Origin: Thalassotalea litorea
Lineage (GTDB): Bacteria; Pseudomonadota; Gammaproteobacteria; Enterobacterales; Alteromonadaceae
Assembly: GCF_005843925.1 (NCBI RefSeq)
Contig: NZ_VCBC01000015.1
Location: 62,001-126,000 of the forward strand
DNA length: 64,000 nt
Direction of reading: 5' to 3'
The translations under genes and the position numbers were made by a program. This document shows positions 1-7,841 of the stretch, one piece after another (position 1 is the stretch's first letter; every line of letters begins with the position of its first letter). The notes beneath the pieces are model-generated. The model worked only from the letters and a program-made list of their open reading frames with translations, was not told where the DNA came from and made no database searches.

Positions 1-122
1 GATGATTTTTAACTGATTGAATTTTAGTTTCTTTCTGGTAATTTAAGGGAACCAAAATAGACGGGAATTACTGAGCCGTCTACATAATAAACTGTTATAT
101 TGCTATCACCTAGTGGGCTTAA

Positions 123-344
123 ATGAAGTATAAATATCTAATTAACAGGAAGTTTTTATTTGGTATTTTTAAAGCCAGTTTACCATTTCAATTGCTAATT
201 TTTTGCTTAGGTGTTCTGAAGTCGTTTTTTCGGGATGGTACAGAGAGTTGGACTTTAGTTGGGTTTATCGAAGCCGCAGGAATAAGCATCGTTATTGGTT
301 TTGTTGTTGGACTTTTAATTGCTATAAAAAGTATTTCAAAATAA
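123..344 (+). CDS. Cassette-borne small membrane protein, unknown function
   Basis: This is a 73-residue ORF. It starts 22 bp after the cassette junction at 94-100 and stops 6 bp before the attC at 351, the compact layout typical of a cassette gene. Two hydrophobic stretches are evident, at about residues 13-35 and 44-68, joined by a short charged loop, so it is probably a two-span inner-membrane protein. I recognise no family. No clear Shine-Dalgarno sequence precedes the ATG; GTGGG at 115-119 is the only candidate. Many cassette genes encode orphan membrane proteins, so function cannot be inferred from position. Confidence 0.6.
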   Translation: MKYKYLINRKFLFGIFKASLPFQLLIFCLGVLKSFFRDGTESWTLVGFIEAAGISIVIGFVVGLLIAIKSISK

Positions 345-350
345 ATCGCA

Positions 351-450
351 ATATAACAAGTTACTCAAAAGGACGCAAAACGCTTGGCTTGCGCTCCTTC
401 GTCGCTAATTTTAGCCAAGCATTTATGCGCCCATTAGTAAGGCGTTATAT
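351..450 (+). other. attC recombination site 1
   Basis: It opens with ATATAAC (351-357) and closes with GTTATAT (444-450), which are exact reverse complements. Inside, the arm containing GACGCAAAACGCTTGGCT pairs with AGCCAAGC, ATGCGC and GTAAGGC on the other side, leaving several bulged or mismatched bases. Such imperfection is typical of attC, which is recombined as a folded single strand. It ends the cassette carrying the small membrane protein. Confidence 0.85.
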
Positions 451-658
451 TTACCACCAGCGATTTATCGCAGATACCAGGAATGGTTGAAAAGTCAGGG
501 AATGGCGTAGGAACATAAGTAAATTCACTCCGCACATTAATTCCCAGCGAACGTATCTATTCAAGCGTAAATATCCAGACATTGCGTATAGAAATCGGGA
601 TAGCGGAAGTCGAAAATAGTACATAGAATAGGGCAGCGTTAATTCCCAAAAAGTGGAA
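451..658 (+). other. ORF-less integron cassette body
   Basis: About 208 bp lie between attC1 and attC2. No ORF longer than about 12 codons begins in it on the plus strand, and I see no convincing minus-strand ORF. It is a complete cassette by its junctions (GTTATAT at 444, ATATAAC at 659). It may carry a promoter or small RNA, or be a decayed gene; the sequence alone does not decide. Confidence 0.55.
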
Positions 659-754
659 ATATAACAAGAGCCTTAAAATCGGACGTAAAGCGCTTGGCTA
701 CGTTCGATAAACATTATAGCCAAGCATTTTTCACCGTTTAGGCGGGCGTTAGTT
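659..754 (+). other. attC recombination site 2
   Basis: It opens with ATATAAC (659-665) and closes GGCGGGCGTTAGTT (GTTAGTT at 748-754). The central arms are GCGCTTGGCTA and TAGCCAAGC, the same inner stem as attC1. The TTAGGCGGGCGTTAG end resembles the Vibrio cholerae VCR class of attC sites. The last six bases belong to the following cassette. Confidence 0.87.
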
Positions 755-771
755 TGCTATCAGGTGTCGCT

Positions 772-1095
772 ATGCAGTTAATCAATAAAGTTTCTGAACC
801 AACAGAGAAAGCGGATTTATATTTTGCTATAGATCCTGGTAATTTAGAAAGACCATTTATACTTGGAGGATATTCCAATGACCCTAGCTTACCTTCAATT
901 GCACAGTGGGGAGCAGCTTCTACATTCGGACTCGATAATCTTGATAATATAAGTGGCTCTAAATGGAAAGATTGGCGGGCATCGCTCCATCAGCTCAATT
1001 GTGCTTGGGTTATTCCTATAATCGAAGAAGCTGAAAAAACTAGAGATATTAAAGCGGCTATCGGTAAAATCTTAGATAAACAGGCAGTTAAATAA
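772..1095 (+). CDS. Cassette-borne hypothetical protein
   Basis: The ORF encodes 107 residues from ATG 772. This ATG is preferred over the in-frame TTG at 754 because AGGTG (762-766) lies at ribosome-binding distance and the TTG overlaps the attC2 core. The product looks soluble and mixed alpha/beta, with no signal peptide or membrane segment. The middle is Gly/Ser/Trp-rich (around residues 33-70) and the C-terminal third appears helical and charged. I recognise no family. It stops 48 bp before attC3, so it is the last gene cassette of the array. Confidence 0.65.
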   Translation: MQLINKVSEPTEKADLYFAIDPGNLERPFILGGYSNDPSLPSIAQWGAASTFGLDNLDNISGSKWKDWRASLHQLNCAWVIPIIEEAEKTRDIKAAIGKILDKQAVK

Positions 1096-1143
1096 TGTTA
1101 CTTGCGTCGTTGTTTACTAGCGAAATAAATGGTCGTAGACGCA

Positions 1144-1239
1144 AACTAACAAGCAATTAAACGGGGATTAAAAAAAGCGGGCTTTTCGCTTCGCTGGATT
1201 TTAGCCCACTATTTTTAACCCGTTAATCGAGCGTTAACA
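1144..1239 (+). other. attC recombination site 3 (last in the array)
   Basis: It opens with AACTAAC (1144-1150), the reverse complement of the GTTAGTT junction that begins its cassette, and closes with GTTAACA (1233-1239). The arm AAAAAAAGCGGGCT pairs with AGCCCACTATTTTT, and GGGGATT and AATTAAACG with AACCCGTTAAT. The inner stem differs from that of sites 1 and 2, so cassette 3 has a different attC lineage. No further attC follows. Confidence 0.83.
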
Positions 1240-1283
1240 CCCCGAAACCAGCGTATATTAGCAATTGCTAACAGGCAGCTAAT

Positions 1284-1900
1284 GGCACATAGCCGCCGTT
1301 CAAGCTGTGACGATAGATTCCCTGTAGTGTCAGGGAATGACGCGAGGTTAGGTTGTTTTTCACTCGAAACAGCGTGTACTCGGAGCTGATGGCATCAGCG
1401 AACTCGAAGCGACGTTTTTCGTCGTGTACCCGGAACAATCTTTGATTGTGTACTCGAAGCGACGTTTTGCGTCGCGTTCCCGGAGTATCGCTTGCGATAC
1501 GTACTAAGGGAGTTTCAACTCCCGTTGTTGGCACATAGCCGCCATTCAATCGGTGACGATAGATTCCCTGTAGTGTCAGGGAATGACGCGAGGTGGGGTT
1601 GCATGAATCGACAGCCAGTTCCAGACGCTGTCGACATACCTATATCCATATAGGCAACTCGAAACAGCGTGTACTCGGAGCTGATGACATCAGCGTACTC
1701 AAAGCGACGTTTTTCGTCGCGTTCCCGGAGTATCGCTTGCGATACGTACTAAGGGAATTTAAATTCCCGTTATTGCCACATACCCGCCGTTCAACCGGTG
1801 CCGATAGATTCCCTGTAGTATCAGGGAATGACGCAAGGTGGCATGCTTTTCTGAGCCCTGAAACCTGCCACCTATTTACTTCAGGGAGTGTCAACTCCCG
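1284..1900. repeat. Tandem ~245-bp repeat made of modular short hairpins
   Basis: A block beginning GGCACATAGCCGCC recurs at 1530 and, as GCCACATACCCGCC, at 1775, with spacings of 246 and 245 bp. Between these blocks runs a chain of 15-17-nt inverted repeats with tiny loops. Examples are GCTGATG/CATCAGC (1385-1399), CGACG/CGTCG (1410-1424), ACAATC/GATTGT (1435-1449), GCGACG/CGTCGC (1459-1475), GTATCGC/GCGATAC (1485-1500) and GGGAGTT/AACTCCC (1508-1523). Most are introduced by a shared linker close to TACTCGRA or TNCCCGGA. The second copy lacks two of these modules and has an extra CCTATAT/ATATAGG stem at 1639. The region is apparently non-coding; ORFs across it are products of the repeats. 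Confidence 0.85.
1317..1338. repeat. ATTCCCTG...CAGGGAAT hairpin, copy 1
   Basis: An 8-bp inverted repeat with a 6-nt loop, repeated at 1563-1584 and 1808-1829. Each sits in the context GATAG-hairpin-GACGC. The ATTCCC-n-GGGAAT form resembles the neisserial dRS3 class and the GTCATTCC-type palindromes scattered through many proteobacteria. That is a resemblance only. Confidence 0.7.
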
Positions 1901-1949
1901 CTAGCACCTTTTGTCTGCAACGGTTAACCTTGAGAGCGATAGTTGCTCG

Positions 1950-3413
1950 TTAAGGTCGATACACCTTCACATTGTCAAAACCGTTGTCATGCAATAGCAA
2001 GGCTTGTAGTTTACTCATCACACCGCGGTCACAATACAACAAATAGGTTTTGTCGCTTGGCAAATCGCCAAACTGGGTAGCAAGTTTATAAAACGGAATG
2101 TGTTTGACATCAATATCGTCTAAATCCAATGGGTTGGCATCTTCCTCTTCCGGAGATCGGATATCAATGACCACATTATCATGCCCTGCACTATCGACGG
2201 TTTCGACCTTATCAACCGTTGCCACTTCCTCTTCGGCTTCCATGGCAATATCACGCATATCGAGGATCTTCGTGCGACTCACCACATCGGTGAGGATATC
2301 CATATTGAAATTATCTTCTTCGGCTTCGATGCGTGACAATACTGCTTTAACCGTGGGTTTTTGGGAAATTACGCCACAATACTCCGGCATGGTTTTGGCG
2401 AAGTCTTCGGTGCCAATTTCCCGTGCAATATCAATAATTTCTTGCTTATCCATGGCCACCAAAGGACGCAGAATTAAGGTTTCAGTTACTCGATCAATAA
2501 CATTAAGGTTGGTTAAGGTTTGTGATGAAACCTGGCCTAATGCTTCACCCGTAACCAGCGATTGAATGCCACGTTTCTCGGCAATCATGGATGCGGCACG
2601 CATCATCATTCGCTTTAACACAACGCCCATCTGGCCGTTATCGACTTTCTCTAGTATTTCCGCAACCACAGGTTCAAAATCAACGGCAAAAAATTTGACG
2701 CGATGGGAAGCACCATATTTGTTCCACAGATAGTAACTGACTTGCTTCACACCCACTTCATGGGCTGATCCACCAAGTCTGAAGAAACAAAAATGGGTTC
2801 GCGCCCCTTTGCGGATCATTTGATAACTGGCCACACCAGAATCAAAACCACCGGACATCAATGACAACACATCTTCTTGGGTCGCTATTGGAAAACCACC
2901 TAGGCCTTCGTGGCGATAAGACACGATAAACAATTGGTCTTTGTTGATTTCCAATCGGATGGTTACATCCGGTTTGCGCAGTTGTACACGCGCAGACTCA
3001 ACATGCTGGTTTAATCCCCCACCAACGTATTGCTCGACCTGTAACGAATTAAAATCGTGTTGACCGGTACGTTTGGCTCGCACACAAAAAGACTTATTCT
3101 CAATCGTCTCACCGTGTACGGCTAAGGTTTTTTGAAAAATATCATCAAGGTCGGTATAGGTGCTTTGCTGCACTTCCAAAAAATGTGGGATGCCCGGCAC
3201 GCATTGCAAAGTTTCAATCAGCAATTGGCGATTTTCTTCGCAGGTATTTTTACTGGTAACTTCAATACTGTCCCAATTAATTTTGGTACGAACCTGATCA
3301 TCGACACGACGCAGGACGTTCTTAATATTGGACTCGAGGATTTTCGTAAAACGCTTGCGAACCGGACGGGATTTGATGGTGATTTCCGATTGCAATTTAA
3401 CAATAAATTTCAT
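1950..3413 (-). CDS. thiI: tRNA uridine 4-sulfurtransferase ThiI
   Basis: The 487-residue protein has an N-terminal ferredoxin-like/THUMP region (about 1-165), an adenylating PP-loop domain with SGGFDSG at 187-193, and a C-terminal rhodanese domain. The two cysteines used in sulfur transfer are visible: Cys346 in EYCGV and Cys461 in LYCDRG, close to the E. coli positions 344 and 456. It activates U8 of tRNA with ATP and inserts sulfur delivered as persulfide from IscS, which is encoded at 16381-17595. In E. coli it also supplies sulfur for thiazole synthesis. It is divergent from xseB-ispA-dxs, the usual gammaproteobacterial neighbourhood. The length is normal for the rhodanese-containing form. 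Confidence 0.97.
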   Translation of the reverse strand: MKFIVKLQSEITIKSRPVRKRFTKILESNIKNVLRRVDDQVRTKINWDSIEVTSKNTCEENRQLLIETLQCVPGIPHFLEVQQSTYTDLDDIFQKTLAVHGETIENKSFCVRAKRTGQHDFNSLQVEQYVGGGLNQHVESARVQLRKPDVTIRLEINKDQLFIVSYRHEGLGGFPIATQEDVLSLMSGGFDSGVASYQMIRKGARTHFCFFRLGGSAHEVGVKQVSYYLWNKYGASHRVKFFAVDFEPVVAEILEKVDNGQMGVVLKRMMMRAASMIAEKRGIQSLVTGEALGQVSSQTLTNLNVIDRVTETLILRPLVAMDKQEIIDIAREIGTEDFAKTMPEYCGVISQKPTVKAVLSRIEAEEDNFNMDILTDVVSRTKILDMRDIAMEAEEEVATVDKVETVDSAGHDNVVIDIRSPEEEDANPLDLDDIDVKHIPFYKLATQFGDLPSDKTYLLYCDRGVMSKLQALLLHDNGFDNVKVYRP

Positions 3414-3582
3414 TGAGAATGCCAGTTAAGCTTTAAATCCCCGTATTATACACAACCGACCAATAATTGCCTGTGAAGATACACTTTTGCAATTAATTCT
3501 AGTCATTCTGATGATGGGTTTTTATCACTTGTGTCTTCACTCAAATTGAACCTTCAAACTTCCTCTGCGGCGCGTTACGGGT

Positions 3583-3588
3583 TAGAAT
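3583..3588 (+). promoter_or_regulatory. Possible -10 element for xseB-ispA-dxs
   Basis: TAGAAT lies 42 bp before the xseB start, with a weak TTCCTC 17 bp further upstream. The only other gene nearby is the divergent thiI. This is a weak match and purely a pattern call. Confidence 0.3.
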
Positions 3589-3630
3589 GCCAACAAAGAA
3601 TGAAAAAGTTAGCAAATTATCGGGGCAAGT

Positions 3631-3879
3631 ATGGCAAAGAAGAAGCCGGAAAATCTAAGCTTTGAAGAGTCGATGACGGAATTGGAAACGCTTGTTACTC
3701 AATTAGAGCAAGGTGACCTGTCATTGGAAGATTCTATGAAGTTGTTTGAACGTGGGCTCGCTTTAAGCCAGCACGGTCAGCAGACTCTGGCGAATGCCGA
3801 GCAAAAAATTCAGGTGTTGATGAATAACGATGAACAAGCTGAATTACGTCCTTTTGACGATGCGGAGTCCGACAGCTAG
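3631..3879 (+). CDS. xseB: Exodeoxyribonuclease VII small subunit
   Basis: The 82-residue acidic protein carries the family core LSFEESMTELETLVTQLE followed by GDLSLEDS and FERG. XseB is a helical-hairpin subunit. Several copies bind the large subunit XseA to form the nuclease that degrades single-stranded DNA to oligonucleotides. The length is typical (about 80). Its stop codon overlaps the first base of the ispA start, so translation is probably coupled. xseA is not in this window. Confidence 0.95.
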   Translation: MAKKKPENLSFEESMTELETLVTQLEQGDLSLEDSMKLFERGLALSQHGQQTLANAEQKIQVLMNNDEQAELRPFDDAESDS

Positions 3880-4769
3880 TGGCGACTTTGGCAAACCTAG
3901 AGACTTACCAACAACGCATTGACACCTTTTTAAAACAGCACTTAGATACGCTTAGTATCAATGACCCTAAGTTGTTAGAAGCAATGAATTATGGGCTGTT
4001 AATCGGTGGTAAGCGAATGCGGCCTTTTTTGGCCTATACAACCGCTGAAATGCTAGGTGTGGAATTGCAGGATGTTGACGCAATTGCCGCTTCTCTTGAA
4101 TGTATACACGCGTACTCGTTACTGCACGATGACTTACCCGCTATGGATAATGATGATCTGCGCCGGGGACAACCCACTTGCCATCGAAAATTTGATGAGG
4201 CGACGGCAATTCTCGCCGGCGATAGTCTGCAAACATTGGCCTTCGACATTCTCGCCAATCATCCATTTATCGATGTACCAGCGAACCGTCAGGTTAAATT
4301 GATTCAAATGTTAGCTCAGGCGTCGGGATATCAAGGTATGTGTGGTGGGCAGGCTATGGATTTGGCCGCAACCGACAAATGCGTAACACTTGAACATCTC
4401 GAGCAAATTCACCGGTTAAAAACGGGCGCCTTGCTTGAATCAGCTATCTTAATGCCAACGTTATGTGTTGCCGATATCGATCCACAGCACATTACTCTTT
4501 TAAAACGCTACTCTGCGACCACCGGTCTTTTATATCAGGTCCATGACGATATTATCGATATCACTAGCAGCGAAGCAATACTGGGAAAACCGGCGGGCTC
4601 AGATCTTCAGGCCAACAAGTCAACTTACCCAGCGCTACTCGGACTTGAAGGGGCACAGGAAAAAGAGCAGGAGTTATATGCTAATTCACTTCACGCGTTA
4701 GACTCTTTGCCCTACAATACACAGAATTTAGCGAATTTTTCCACGTTCATTGTACAACGTGATCATTAA
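3879..4769 (+). CDS. ispA: Farnesyl diphosphate synthase (geranyltranstransferase)
   Basis: The 296-residue all-helical prenyltransferase has both aspartate-rich motifs: DDLPAMD at 84-90 and DDIID at 223-227, which hold the Mg-diphosphate. GGKRMRP (43-49) binds isopentenyl diphosphate. It condenses DMAPP with two IPP units to make the C15 precursor of quinone side chains and undecaprenyl phosphate. It starts at GTG 3879, overlapping the xseB stop, and is followed 12 bp later by dxs. Substrate supply and use of the isoprenoid pathway are therefore co-transcribed. Confidence 0.95.
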   Translation: MATLANLETYQQRIDTFLKQHLDTLSINDPKLLEAMNYGLLIGGKRMRPFLAYTTAEMLGVELQDVDAIAASLECIHAYSLLHDDLPAMDNDDLRRGQPTCHRKFDEATAILAGDSLQTLAFDILANHPFIDVPANRQVKLIQMLAQASGYQGMCGGQAMDLAATDKCVTLEHLEQIHRLKTGALLESAILMPTLCVADIDPQHITLLKRYSATTGLLYQVHDDIIDITSSEAILGKPAGSDLQANKSTYPALLGLEGAQEKEQELYANSLHALDSLPYNTQNLANFSTFIVQRDH

Positions 4770-4781
4770 ACGAAAGAATTT

Positions 4782-6641
4782 ATGACTATTGATCTTCAAA
4801 ATTATCCTTTGTTAGCGCAAATCGATAAACCCCAACAATTGCGCGAGTTTTCCCAGGATCAGCTAAAACAGATCAGTGATGAGTTACGCAGCTATTTGCT
4901 CAATTCCGTCAGTAAAAGTAGTGGCCATTTTGCCTCGGGTCTTGGTGCGATTGAACTTACCGTTGCACTGCATTATGTCTATGACACCCCTTTTGATCAT
5001 TTGATCTGGGACGTTGGCCATCAGGCTTACCCCCACAAAATCCTTACTGGTCGCCGTGACCAATTGCATACTATTCGTCAAAAGGAAGGATTACATCCAT
5101 TCCCATGGCGTGAAGAAAGTGAATATGACGTCCTCAGTGTCGGCCACTCGTCGACATCGATTTCTGCAGCACTGGGAATGGCTGTTGCCGCGGAAAAAGA
5201 AGGTTTGAACCGCAAAACAGTTGCGGTAATTGGTGATGGCGCGATGACTGCAGGTATGGCGTTTGAAGCATTAAATCACGGCGGTGACATCCACAAAGAT
5301 ATGTTGGTGGTATTAAACGACAATGAAATGTCAATTTCTGAAAATGTCGGCGCCTTGAACAATCATCTTGCCAAGTTATTATCCGGTAGTCTTTATACCG
5401 GCTTAAGAGAAGGCGGAAAACGCATTTTAGGGTCGATTCCTCCCATTAAAGAATTGGCCTCAAAAGCAGAAGAACACATTAAGGGGATGGTTGTACCAAG
5501 TACCTTCTTTGAGGAATTGGGTTTTAACTATATCGGCCCTATCGATGGTCATGATGTAAATGGCATAGTGGATACAGTACGTAATATGCGTAGCCTCAAG
5601 GGTCCACAGATATTGCATGTGGTGACCCGCAAAGGTAAGGGGTATGAGCAAGCAGAACAAGACCCTATCAAATATCATGCGGTTCCAAAATTTGATCCTA
5701 GCAGTGATTCATTGCCCAAAAATAAACCGAGTTTACCGACCTACTCGCAAATTTTTGGCGACTGGTTATGCGCAACGGCCGAACAGGATGACAAGTTAAT
5801 GGCGATCACGCCAGCAATGCGTGAAGGCTCAGGAATGGTTGAATTTAGCCAGCGTTTTGCAAATCAATACTTTGATGTGGCGATTGCCGAACAACACGCA
5901 GTAACCTTTGCTGCGGGTTTGGCGATTGGCGGCTACAAACCTGTCGTTGCCATTTACTCGAGCTTTCTGCAACGCGCTTACGATCAACTTATCCACGATG
6001 TCGCCATTCAAAACCTACCGGTTTTGTTTGCGATTGATCGTGCGGGTATTGTTGGTGCCGATGGCCCAACCCATCAAGGTGCATTCGATCTATCCTTTAT
6101 GCGTTGTATCCCTAATTTGGTGATTATGTGCCCTTCCGACGAAGCGGAATGCCGTTTAATGTTAAATACCGGACATCAATTGCAACAACCTGCCGCGGTG
6201 CGTTATCCGCGTGGTAGTGGCACCGGAATCGAGCTTCCAGAGATTTCACAAACGATTGAAGTTGGCAAAGCCAGACAAATTCGAGACGGTGAAAAAATCG
6301 CTATTTTATCGTTTGGTACTATGTTGCATGAAGCATCCAGCGTTGCCGACGAGTTAAATGCCACACTAGTGGATATGCGCTTTGTCAAACCGCTGGATCA
6401 CGAGAAAATCAAAGCGCTTGCCAGCAGCCATGACTATTTAATTACCGTGGAAGATAACGCCATCGCCGGTGGTGCTGGCTCTGCCGTAAGTGAGTACTTG
6501 GCCCAGCAAGGTATTCGCCAGACCGTGTCGAATATCGGCATCCCCGATGAATTTATTAAACACGGAACTCAATCTGAGATTCATGCGGAACTAGGCCTGG
6601 ACGCCAAAGGGATACTATCCCAAATCCAAGCAGTCATTTAA
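4782..6641 (+). CDS. dxs: 1-deoxy-D-xylulose-5-phosphate synthase
   Basis: The 619-residue thiamine-diphosphate enzyme is the length of E. coli Dxs. It has the ThDP/Mg motif [13 protein letters not shown]...LND, an N-terminal substrate-handling segment SGHFASGLG, and the transketolase-type glutamate in [12 protein letters not shown]. The C-terminal transketolase domain begins at about residue 490. It condenses pyruvate and glyceraldehyde-3-phosphate to DXP, the entry point of the MEP pathway and a precursor of thiamine and pyridoxal phosphate. It is last in xseB-ispA-dxs and is followed by a strong terminator. Confidence 0.97.
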   Translation: MTIDLQNYPLLAQIDKPQQLREFSQDQLKQISDELRSYLLNSVSKSSGHFASGLGAIELTVALHYVYDTPFDHLIWDVGHQAYPHKILTGRRDQLHTIRQKEGLHPFPWREESEYDVLSVGHSSTSISAALGMAVAAEKEGLNRKTVAVIGDGAMTAGMAFEALNHGGDIHKDMLVVLNDNEMSISENVGALNNHLAKLLSGSLYTGLREGGKRILGSIPPIKELASKAEEHIKGMVVPSTFFEELGFNYIGPIDGHDVNGIVDTVRNMRSLKGPQILHVVTRKGKGYEQAEQDPIKYHAVPKFDPSSDSLPKNKPSLPTYSQIFGDWLCATAEQDDKLMAITPAMREGSGMVEFSQRFANQYFDVAIAEQHAVTFAAGLAIGGYKPVVAIYSSFLQRAYDQLIHDVAIQNLPVLFAIDRAGIVGADGPTHQGAFDLSFMRCIPNLVIMCPSDEAECRLMLNTGHQLQQPAAVRYPRGSGTGIELPEISQTIEVGKARQIRDGEKIAILSFGTMLHEASSVADELNATLVDMRFVKPLDHEKIKALASSHDYLITVEDNAIAGGAGSAVSEYLAQQGIRQTVSNIGIPDEFIKHGTQSEIHAELGLDAKGILSQIQAVI

Positions 6642-6647
6642 TCAATA

Positions 6648-6682
6648 TAAACCCTTAAGTGAAAACTTAAGGGTTTATTTTT
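6648..6682 (+). terminator. Rho-independent terminator of xseB-ispA-dxs
   Basis: Perfect 12-bp stem TAAACCCTTAAG / CTTAAGGGTTTA with a 6-nt loop, followed by a T-run, 7 bp after the dxs stop. Confidence 0.9.
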
Positions 6683-6794
6683 ACCTTATTGAGTTAACAT
6701 ATTTTTAACATTCAACCGTAAGTTGCTCCCTGGAAGTTCCGAAAAGGATGGCAGCAACGTCAACAATCGGTAAAACAAACATAAAAGGTCAGCT

Positions 6795-7730
6795 ATGGCA
6801 GGTTCCAGTTTATTCGCACTCATTGATAAAATAGCCGTCGCATTAGACGACGTGGCTTTAATGACTAAGGTCGCCGCGAAGAAAACGGCCGGCGTGTTAG
6901 GTGATGACCTGGCACTCAATGCACAGCAGGTTAGCGGTGTAAAAGCGGATCGGGAAATACCCGTTGTATGGGCCGTCGCCAAAGGCTCTTTTGTCAATAA
7001 GTTAATCCTGGTGCCTGCGGCGCTATTGATCAGCGCCTTTATACCCGCATTAATTACGCCACTATTGATCCTCGGCGGTGCCTATCTTTGTTTTGAAGGG
7101 GTAGAGAAAATCTACCATAGCCTTCGCGGCGAGCATGATGATGAACAGCATCAACAAGATCTCCAGGCACTGACCGATGAATCGGTTGATATGGTAAACT
7201 ACGAAAAAGATAAAATTAAAGGGGCGATAAGAACCGACTTTATTCTGTCGGCGGAAATTATCGTTATCGCCCTTGGTACAGTGCAACATCGAGCCTTTGT
7301 CGATCAAGCGCTTGTCGTATCACTTATTGCCATTGTGATGACAATCGGTGTCTATGGATTAGTCGCTGGCATCGTCAAAATCGATGATCTCGGGGTATAT
7401 TTTCTTAACAACCCCAAACAGGGCTGGCGCGGTAAGTTGCGTAATAAAATTGGCAACGGTCTGCTTAGCTTCGCCCCTAAACTAATGAAAAGCCTTTCAT
7501 TTTTAGGAACAGCGGCAATGTTTCTGGTAGGTGGCGGCATATTGGTTCATGGCATTGAATATTTTCATCATTTGCAATTACACGCCGTGGAAGTGGTTAA
7601 TACCTGGCCTGCACATATCTGGTACTCTTGGTTAGTTGGCCCCTTGTTTACACTGGTTTTAGGGATAATATTGGGCACCCTGGTATTGCTTGGCGTTAAG
7701 CTTGTGTCTAAATTAAAACCTGGCAGTTAA
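6795..7730 (+). CDS. DUF808 (YedI-type) inner-membrane protein
   Basis: The 311-residue protein has the family's characteristic N-terminus ([19 protein letters not shown]..., then [14 protein letters not shown]). Several membrane spans follow, at roughly 74-105, 148-170, 177-200, 235-257 and 276-300. A charged cytoplasmic-type loop at 115-140 is rich in Asp, Glu and His. E. coli YedI belongs to the same family; its function is not established. The start is supported by AAAGG about 8 bp upstream. It stands alone between the dxs terminator and the convergent riboflavin genes. Confidence 0.88.
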   Translation: MAGSSLFALIDKIAVALDDVALMTKVAAKKTAGVLGDDLALNAQQVSGVKADREIPVVWAVAKGSFVNKLILVPAALLISAFIPALITPLLILGGAYLCFEGVEKIYHSLRGEHDDEQHQQDLQALTDESVDMVNYEKDKIKGAIRTDFILSAEIIVIALGTVQHRAFVDQALVVSLIAIVMTIGVYGLVAGIVKIDDLGVYFLNNPKQGWRGKLRNKIGNGLLSFAPKLMKSLSFLGTAAMFLVGGGILVHGIEYFHHLQLHAVEVVNTWPAHIWYSWLVGPLFTLVLGIILGTLVLLGVKLVSKLKPGS

Positions 7731-7788
7731 AAACGGCCGTTAGGAAATAAGAGTAAAAGGGATCTTTGAAGCGACTGACAAATAGCAT

Positions 7789-7817
7789 AAAAAATCCAGC
7801 CTAAGCTGGATTTCATA
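7789..7817 (-). terminator. Terminator of the rib operon (minus strand)
   Basis: The stem AATCCAGC / GCTGGATT has a 4-nt loop. On the minus strand it is followed by a run of T (AAAAAA on the plus strand just left of it), 25 bp after the ribBX stop. It may also serve the convergent DUF808 gene. Confidence 0.75.
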
Positions 7818-7841
7818 AAACCTTATCGCGACAACTGCGAC

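Larger units (their letters stand above)
94..1239 (+). mobile_element. Distal end of an integron gene-cassette array (three cassettes)
   Basis: Three imperfect palindromes of about 96-100 bp sit at 351-450, 659-754 and 1144-1239. Each starts with an NNNTAAC-type box and ends with a GTTANNN box, as integron attC sites do. The boundary bookkeeping fits cassettes: the left junction GTTAGTT at 748 is the exact reverse complement of AACTAAC, which opens the next attC at 1144. GTTATAT at 444 likewise matches ATATAAC at 659, and GTTATAT at 94 matches ATATAAC at 351. All sites point the same way, so the integrase and attI would lie to the left, outside the window. The block is visibly more AT-rich than the housekeeping genes. 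Without an integrase in view it could be the tail of a full integron or an integrase-less attC cluster (CALIN). Confidence 0.83.

Noticed and set aside
1..100. A fourth attC site ending at GTTATAT 94-100
   Set aside because: The junction box is present, but no matching NNNTAAC box or pairing arms occur in 1-93. Only a small TAGACGG/CCGTCTA hairpin is visible, so the site is not supported within the window.
1268..1549. Minus-strand ORF across the hairpin array (and similar frames at 1593-1904)
   Set aside because: The frames arise from repeated non-coding sequence, change with repeat copy and have no ribosome-binding site.
1284..1900. Hairpin repeats as a CRISPR array
   Set aside because: The conserved parts are short linkers, and the 'spacers' are palindromes that recur between copies. 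There is no uniform repeat length and there are no cas genes.
2098..2565. 155-codon plus-strand ORF inside thiI
   Set aside because: It is Ser/Thr-rich, lies entirely antisense to thiI and has no family resemblance.
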